Shown here: in pieces, positions 28,801-38,073 of the stretch
How the letters are laid out: the number at the start of each line of letters is the position of its first letter
Position numbering within the stretch: the first letter of the stretch is position 1
Assembly (NCBI GenBank): GCA_949318235.1
Contig: OX439131.1
Location: 47,559,038 to 47,623,037 of the forward strand
DNA length: 64,000 nucleotides
Source of the DNA: Ecdyonurus torrentis
Lineage: Eukaryota > Arthropoda > Insecta > Ephemeroptera > Heptageniidae
Reading direction: 5' to 3'
Program-made: the position numbers and the translations under genes
Notes under the pieces: model-generated
What the model was told of the DNA's origin: nothing
What the model saw: only the letters and a program-made list of their open reading frames with translations
Databases searched by the model: none

Positions 28801-31286
28801 TCTTATGGTGTGAGAGAGTACTTGGTAATTTCTAGGGACTTTAGGATTAGAGCCGTCGCTATATTACCTTGTTAAAGTCATTATTGGGCTGTTGTCAGTA
28901 AAGAGATGTGTGACATTACAGTTAAAGGCTTTCAGCCTGTTAACAAAGAGGCTGATTGACTTAGACTGGAAATAGTTAAAAGAAGAACTATATTTTCACA
29001 ATAATTCTTTGTACATTCTTTATTTTCTGCAAAACAAACACTATAATTTTCAAATTATGTTATTTTTTTTATTTATTATTATTTTTTTAATTTTAATAAT
29101 ATTTTAAACCGGAAAAGGAAGTGCCGGAAAAGGAAACCACTTGACGGTAAAAGTGGGAGAAAAGTTGGTGACAGCAGCAAGCTAGGCCTGAGCTGCCTCC
29201 CACTTTTACCGTCACGTGGTTTCCTTTTCCCGCACTTCCTTTTCCGCATTTTGAGTAAATAGAAGCACACATTTTAAAAACAGTTTCTTATTGGACTTAC
29301 ATTTGCTGCTAAAATTTGAATTTCCACATTTGCATGTAAACTTTAAAATGGAATAACTTAAATATTTGATCGTGTTTTCACATGTTTGGCATAGCTAAAT
29401 TTTTAAGTAACATTTCCTCTTTACTTTGTGTTAATATTATAATTCACGAACGTCTAGTTTGCGAGATATCAGTCGGTCAACTACAGCCTCAAATATTTAT
29501 TGCACATGAAATATGAATTAAGTGGGTGAATTACAAGGGGTGCTACAAGGCAATTAAAAGTGAAGCAAATTTTATCTTTTTGTATGAGGCAAAAATGACA
29601 CTTTTCCAATTATTAGTTTCCATGCTAATTTTATATTAGAAGTAAAGATTTTAATTATAAATATTAATACATATATGTAGGTTAGGTTAGGTTGTTAGGG
29701 TGACAAAACAAACAGGATTCTGCTTGTGCAGATTCCGTACGTCAGTTCTGTCGTTGGCTTAATCTTGCGATTATGACGCCATAAGCTGCTAATTGAACTT
29801 CTAATTAATTGTTGGCCAGGGTGGCCAAAATCTTGCTTGGTATTGCCCTACTAATTTAATTCACTTTTTTTTTTTCACTTTTTTTGAGATTATGAAGTTA
29901 TTAGCTGCTAATTAACTTCTAATTAATTAATTAATTGTTGGCCAGGGTGGCCAAAAGCTTGCATTGGTATTACCCTACTAATTTAATTCACTTTTTTTTT
30001 TCCACTTTTTTTTTTCACTTCTTTTTTTTTTTTTTTTACTAGTAGTATGTATGTAATTCTATAAATTGTTTTCTTTATAATACACTGCACTTAATTTTGG
30101 TTGGAGTACATACTAGTTGATATGGATGATGTAGTCAGGAGGGGGAGAGGAAACATTAAAACAAAGGAAAGAATATTAGGAATTTGCAGGAATGCGGACA
30201 ACTCCTGACATGTTGCGACAAGCAAACCCACATGGTTGAATTTTCAAAATGGTGGTACTCGCCTACCGGGTTCACTTTTGAGGATGATTTTATGATAATG
30301 GAGATTGTGTGCGATAGGATTTTTTAGTGGAAAAGGAAGAACAGATAGTTGGAAATATAGTGGTTATAATTAACAAGACACAGACAAAGAATTAACGAAA
30401 CAATAGGATAGATTACTCGCGCACAATCAAAGGCGATGTTGCCGATCTGACGCTCACCTTGCGGATCCTCCTTACATATATGTACAAGTTGTTACACATT
30501 TTGCAAAAAAAAATATTTTAAAAAAATGCATAGGCCTATTATATTTTAGATTAAAAAAAAACTTCAATTTTTATAAGTAGGTATTATTTGTAGATGTAAT
30601 TAAATGTGGCAATAATGTTGTTTACATATGGGCAAATGTATAAATACACATAAGTTAACATTAGTGCAGCTTGGTTCATTGGTATCTATCTCTTTTCCTT
30701 GCATGAACCTTACTCTTTCTTATTCTTAAGTAAAATAGGCAAATGAAGAAAAGGAAAAAAAAAAAAAAAACGAGAAAAAAAAAATAATAAATATGGGGTT
30801 TAATTTCATATTTTAAAAGACAATATTGTCCTGAATTTATTGAAATACAAATGTCTAATTTTATAGTTTGCAAGTATTTTAAATTAATTTAAAAAAATTA
30901 AAAAAAAAAAAAAAATGATGTTATGGTTAGGAAAAAGTTACCGACTGTGGCATCATTTTGTGCATTTCAAAAATTAATTAAAAATACTTAATGAACTCAA
31001 AAATTAGAAATTCACATACCTATCAATTCAAGACAATGTTTTCTTGTAGAATATGCAATACAGTCAACTGGGGTGACTTTGAACACCCAATTATCTCTGT
31101 CTTGGGGCCTCATTTTAGAAATTTGAAGAATCTTACTATTGTTCAAATTTGTTTTTGATTTTAATGACATATTTCAAATTTTTGAAATGAGTGCCCAAAG
31201 TAGAGAAAAATGGGTGTTCAAAGTCACCTTGGTTGACTGTAATTAAATTTTTTTTTTTTTTTTTATTACCTATTATTATTTTTTCC

Positions 31287-31335
<49 letters not shown>

Positions 31336-32931
31336 CTTTCTTTTCTTTTCTTCCCATTATTGTAACTCTTATTTGTGTCTATTAGTATCAAAAAGCGCTT
31401 CTTATATTTTCAATAAAGGTGAGTTTCTCATCAGTATCCAGTATGATATCACCTTTGTTGAAATCGTAAGAAGTGTTTTTTTTTAAACTAATAGCCTCAT
31501 TTTGTGTGAGTATGTGTTGACGTGATGTGAATGATACTTAACATGTATGTCCAATGTATGTGCAGGCTTACAGGCAGGACCAGTGGCTGGGTCACCTATG
31601 TTACAGCAAGCCATGATGTCTGCTCAAGTCAACGTCATGCCTCAACAGCAACAACAACAACTGCAGCAGCAACAGCAACAAATGCAACAACAACAACAAC
31701 AAATGCAACAACAGCAGCAGCAGCAACAACAACAACAGCAGCAGCAACAACAACAACAACAGCCGACCCTGTTGACCACAATGCAGCCCACCATGACAAT
31801 GCCAGCAGGTAACTAACTAACACTGTAACCTTATTCTATGTATAAACGACCACAATAAGAATTTTTATCATTCAAAATCTTGGGCTAAATTAGCAATGTT
31901 ATTAATAACGTTAATAATAGTGTTGTTCGTAAACCCTGTTTTCTTGCACCAAAAAATGTGCATTCCATTTGAATAACCATTTGAATTTTGGAGCAGAAAA
32001 CAGGGTTTACGAACAGCATTAATGATGTTCGGCCACCAAAAGTGACCAAATAGCGTGAGACGGTTCTGAAGATACGTGAAGTGGAGTATATAAGGGGGCG
32101 TAGCAAACTTGGATTTAATTTTTTAATTAAAAGGAAGAGGCGCACCGGCTCCAAACAACATTTACAATTATTTTGAAAAATAGTAGCACTAAATAGTGGA
32201 TTAAACACAACTTCCAAAAATTTAGTGTCTGTGTCCTTTTAAGTAAAGCTACAATGTTATTTCAATTTTGACATTTTCAATTTTCAGTTGCCAGCAGTCC
32301 CATGGTGTCTCGACCTGCCACAAGCGTCACTGCTACAAGCACCGTTGCCATGACGACTGTCGTAGAGGCACCAACGCAGCCTGTACCAGTGAACAACGTG
32401 AACAACGTGAGCGATGTGGCAGTCGCTAGTGAAGTGTCTTCACCTCAGCAAGCCCCAGGTCTGCCCAAAGAGCCCACACAAAGTAAGTGACAATCATTCA
32501 TATTGCCAAGACCCCATATTGATGGTAACAAATACACAGAGTAGCATAGCTCAATCAATATAACAATGAGGGGAAAAACTTCATGGTACAGTAATATGAT
32601 ATGATTACAAAATTTGAAATACCCTAACAATAAAAAAATATATATATACTGTAGGCCTATATATATATATTTTTTTTTCAAACATACTATTTTTTTTATG
32701 GATTGTATTTAGATGACTTGCATCTCAAAATCTAAAAAGAAACCTTCCAAACTTTATGATGGATGCCATTTAAAAGTTAATAATATCAGCTGACTGTGAT
32801 AAAAAATTGAGAACTCTTGACCATCAGATAAGAGAGAAAATAATCAATGAAATTAACATGGGTTTTAATGAGACTGAAATTTCCAAAAATTAATTAAAAT
32901 TTAAAATCTAGCATCAACCCCCCCCCCCCCC

Positions 32932-32972
<41 letters not shown>

Positions 32973-33894
32973 TGAAGATACCTTATTCTAATGTATCACT
33001 GTGCAAATTTTCAGATGTTTCTTTCTTTACAACTTTTTAGTCAAATCCCGTAGTATACCTGATTTCCCGCCTTAATGTGTTGTTGTTACTTCCAGGTGCT
33101 AGCAAGCACGATGCAGTAGAGAATGGAGAGGTGGCTGCCGAGGCAGGTGCAGACGACAGCAAGGACAAGGGACGACTAACGGCGCACGTCAAGCCTCAAG
33201 TTCTCACTCACGTCATCGAGGGATTTGTCATCCAGGAAGGTACGTAACAATATTATACCATTGTCTATGTATACATATTAAAGGCGTAGAACACCTTGAA
33301 CAAAAACATGTCTAATATCCTAACATACCTAAATATCAACGTTGATTTGTCCTGAGTTATTGATTTCTAATTTATTTTCCATTCACAAAATGACAGCTGC
33401 AGGTTTATGACGTCACAGTTCGCCTGTTTCCGCGCGCGTGGACTAGTGAGCTGTGACATCACAAACCCGCAGCTGTCATTTTGTAAATGGAAAATAAATT
33501 AGAAGTCAATGACTCAGGTCAAATCAACGTTAATATCTAGGTATGCTAGAATACCAGACATGTTTTTTGTTCAATGTGTTACATGACCAAGAAATAACAA
33601 GGAGTAACTTTATTTCATATTCTAAAAAAGGACATTGTACTGAATCAATTGATATGCTAATTTTTAATTTTTGAGCTCAAAAAGTATTTTTATGTTTTGA
33701 AAATCAAAGTGACGGTTCATAACTCATGCATGTGAGAATAGGAAAAAGTTACGGACCTAGAAGCCATTATGAAACTTTCAAACACTAATTAATAATACTT
33801 AAGGATGAACCTCAGACCTGGAAAAAAATCTCAAAATTGACTCGATAACTTTTTTTTAAAGTAAGGGAGTTTAAAAAAATAATAATAAGCCTAG

Positions 33895-33926
<32 letters not shown>

Positions 33927-36900
33927 GAATAATCTACAAGCTCCAATCATCAAAACATGAAGTTTCCATTGAAAATTAGAGTTAATTTGGGTTACAATTT
34001 GCATATAATTACCATTGTACAATTTTTAAATTTTTTGTCTCAATAACTTTTTTTTTTTTTTTTTTTTTTTTTACACTTTCTGATGTTTCATGCTTTATCA
34101 ATGGAGGTTATCGGTTTAGCGCGCGGGGAAATGCAGGGAAAGCTATGGGTCCCCTAATTTAACATTACGCTTACTGGGCAAAACACGTTTTTTGCAATTT
34201 TTGACAAAACTACTCCTCCTGGAGAAATATAAATGAGAAATACTCGACATTCTTTTACATGTTTTAAGCCATAGAAAATTTTTAAGAATTTTTTAAACCG
34301 ATAACCTCCATTAGTTTTTGTTTTATATTTATTTATCCATCCTGTTTCAATAATTTGAATGACATTGATTTTAAATTTTGCAGCAAAATAAAAATGGTTA
34401 CAAATTAATTGCAAGAAATGTATGGGATGTACGAAGAAATTATGCTGGAACTTCTATTTTGTAAAAACAAGATGTATCCAAAAATACTTTTTAACATGTT
34501 TTACGATCAGATTTGTGATCCAGGACTGAGGTTAATGAAGTCAAAAATTATAAATTCTCTCATATCTATTAATTCAGGTTAGAATATGCAATAAAATTAT
34601 TTTCTAAATTATTTTGCACTTCCTCACTAGAGTATTTCCTCCCTTACGCTGCTTGCCTGATAGAGCGCTCACTCACTCACTGACTCACTTGCTCATATAT
34701 GTTGCAGCTTCAGAAGAGTTTGCTGTGAATGGTTCCCGGGTGACCCCAGGCAGTAGCTCACGCCTTCCCTCCAGCAGCAGCTCTCGTGTGCCTGCCGTCC
34801 TCCAAAACCACAATTCTGACAAAGAGAATAGTGGCTCTTGCCAACCTGCAAGTAAGTGGCTCAGGTTTACCTTACTAAAGCTCAAGACTCGCTTGTTATC
34901 AGCTCCCAATTGTTGCCACACATGTTAATAAAAACTTCAAGGAATAGACCAGACAAAAACATAAGCATTTATATCACAAAACACTTGATGGGATATACAT
35001 AAATAACTTTAGTTTGTCTCAAAACCCAACAGTAGCCCTGTAGCAGTGATCAGAAAATTCGATTTATGCAGCCCGCACAACATTTTCACACTAATTTTGG
35101 CATGTTTCTGACGTCATAAATATGAACTTTCACTCAAATTGCATACTGTACATAACAGCTTTTTCATACTCTGATGGGGCTACATTAACATTCTGGTAAA
35201 AATTGTCATGAGTTTTAAAGATCCCATTTCAAGTTTATTCATTAAAAAGCACATTGTTTTATGTGGTCTATGGCTTAAATTTTCAATTCAACGTGCTCTA
35301 CCTATTATAATTGTAAGTTCTGTAATATACAATGTGACATTGCCTGATGTTTGTACGTTGTGCACTAATGCTGTGTCATGATTGTCAGGGCCCCGTGCTA
35401 CAAACGACACCCAGGCCCCGGCCACTGCCCGAGAGGAGCTGGGCAAGTGTGAGTACTGTGGCAAAGTTGATCTCAAGTCCAGGTTCAAGAAGTCCAAGAG
35501 GTTCTGCAGTCTGGCCTGTGCTAAGAAGTAAGTCTGATTGATTTTGTAGCCTACAAATGAGCAGGACTCTGGCTCATAAATAGTTCTGTCTGCAGAAAAA
35601 TAGGTTGCTTGTTTTTCATGGTAATAGTTTGTTCAAATTATTCAGCAAGGTAGGGGGGGGGGGGGGGAATGCAGTTTCATATTACCAAAATTTTGAATAC
35701 ACTGTGAATTATGAAATTCATTTTTAAAATTTTTGTTTGCACATTTTTTATTATTATTATTATTTTTTTAATGTTATTGGCTTACGTGAAGCAAGTTAGA
35801 TAACACAAGGTTTGATTTCAGTTCCAACAAGCGTGCGTCGCGAGCAGACGCTGAGTCTGCAGCAGCTGCCAAGAGGCCTCGAGTCACACCTGGAGTACCT
35901 GACTGGCAAAATAGCGGCAACCATGCCGAGGAATGGGTACGTTATTAGAATGTGGCGAGAACAAGTCTTAATATTAAGAAGGAGGAACTCTAGTTAAAAA
36001 TGAAAAATAAAATAAAAAAGGTAGTACCGTACAGTAAGAACTTTTATTGTACATTATATAAGAGAACTTTTCCTGAAATGACTCACATGCAAATTTCTAA
36101 TTTTGGAGTTCAGTAAGTATTTTTAACAGGGTTTGTAGCAACAGGGAAAACAGGGAGAACAGGGAAAATGCAGGGAATTTGAAAACCTCTGGAAAACAGG
36201 GAAAATGCAGGGAAAAAAGCATTAAGTACTGGAAAATGAAACAGTTTAATAATAATAATAAAATAGTTTTTTTTATATACAAATTTATCTTCTTTTAAAA
36301 CTTTTTTTTTTTTTTTGTATATATATTAGAGCGTGTTCTTTACAGACCAACTTTTATTAACTTTGAGTTTTAAAGCGATTTTATCGAGATTTTTATTTTT
36401 TTATTTATTTTTTTTTTTACCGGGAAAAAAAATTATTGCAAATTGAATATTTTAAGTATCGAATTATTTCAATTGTCGAGACTCTTTTTTTATTTTGAAT
36501 TCTTTCTTGAAAAATCTGAAATTTCAAATTTTGAAACAAAAATTTCAACCTGGAAAACAAAAAAGCTAGTATTTTTTTTTTTTAAACCGCTGAAAGAAAA
36601 TTTCAAAGTCACTTAGAATTAAAGAAACATATATCAATACATCATATATCAATATCACATATCAATATTTTCTCTCAGTTTTTTACTCAAACGGTGTAAA
36701 AAATATTAAATTTAAAGTATACTTTAAATGTAATAGCAAATTTTTTGAAGTATACTAATTGTGCGTTTTCTGCCACAAAAAAAAGGGCATGGCCCCCAAA
36801 AAAATCGCGCCTGCTGCGTGGGGGGCTGCGCCCCATTCTTTTTATTGCACTATTTCCGTGGATGGGGGATCACTGCAGCTTTATCCCCCAGGCACCCATT

Positions 36901-38030
36901 TTGGTGGGCCGCCACTGTAGTGTAGCTGTATAAAAATGTTGAAATATGATTTGTTTTCTATTTTTCATTTACTGATAAACGATTTTCATAATCAATAAAT
37001 TTTTATGTATTTTAATATGCTTTAATTTAGTAGGCTGTTATCTGTATAGAACAGTTGTCAAATTTGATAACTGCACCCGATTGCAATAAGATTTGACCTT
37101 TTAATATTATAAAAGAATAGAATAAAATGTCTTGAAAATTGAAAAATTTCTGGAAAAAACAGGGAAAATGCAGGGAAAATGAAATTTTAAAACTGCTAGA
37201 AACCCTGAATTTTAATCCATTTTTGAAAATAAAAAAATGAAGTCACAGGCTGCAATTTACACAGGAAAAGTTTCAGCCTGTTACATCATTTTGAGACTTT
37301 CAAAAATTAATCAAAAATTCTCAAGATTCAGGGCAATGACCTCTTTTACAATGTGCAATAAATTTACCACCTACATATTTTTAGTCTTTCTCATTGGTCC
37401 CTGCAACATTTTTCACTATTGTTATCAGCCCGTATGTGCTTTTCCATGAATTGAAAAGTCCTTACCTGTCAATAAGACAATATCTTTAATGGGACTGGGA
37501 TTGGTGTAACACAATATGGCAAGCAAGCAAAGTTATTAAATATCAACAATGTTACAGTCGAGCACCTCCAGTGGCAGCAGCACCAGTACAGCTGCACCTC
37601 AGAGCTCTACGCCAGCACCTGCAGCTGACGCAGAGGTTCAGAACACGACAGAAGCTGCTCTCCCAGTGACTAACCCAGTCAAGTGGAGTGTAAGTACTGA
37701 ACATAGCCTCACGTTTGTCATGCACAAGTACCAAATAAGAAGTGTGAGAGCATGCACACTCACAATTATTACAATTATTACAATATTATTATTATTATTA
37801 GGTATATTATTATTGTTACAATTATTGATAGTAAAAAGACTTGATACAAAAACACACACTTCCTGGCCAAAATATGATCAGCCATTTTTACACGCAGATG
37901 CACCTCTTTTTCTGAAATAATTTTCTCCAAATAAACACCAAAATTGTACAGGTGATCAATGTAATACTGAAGTTAATACGTGTGAAATTTTATTTAACTT
38001 GATTAGAATCCGAAAAAAGGGAGTGCATCC

Positions 38031-38073
<43 letters not shown>

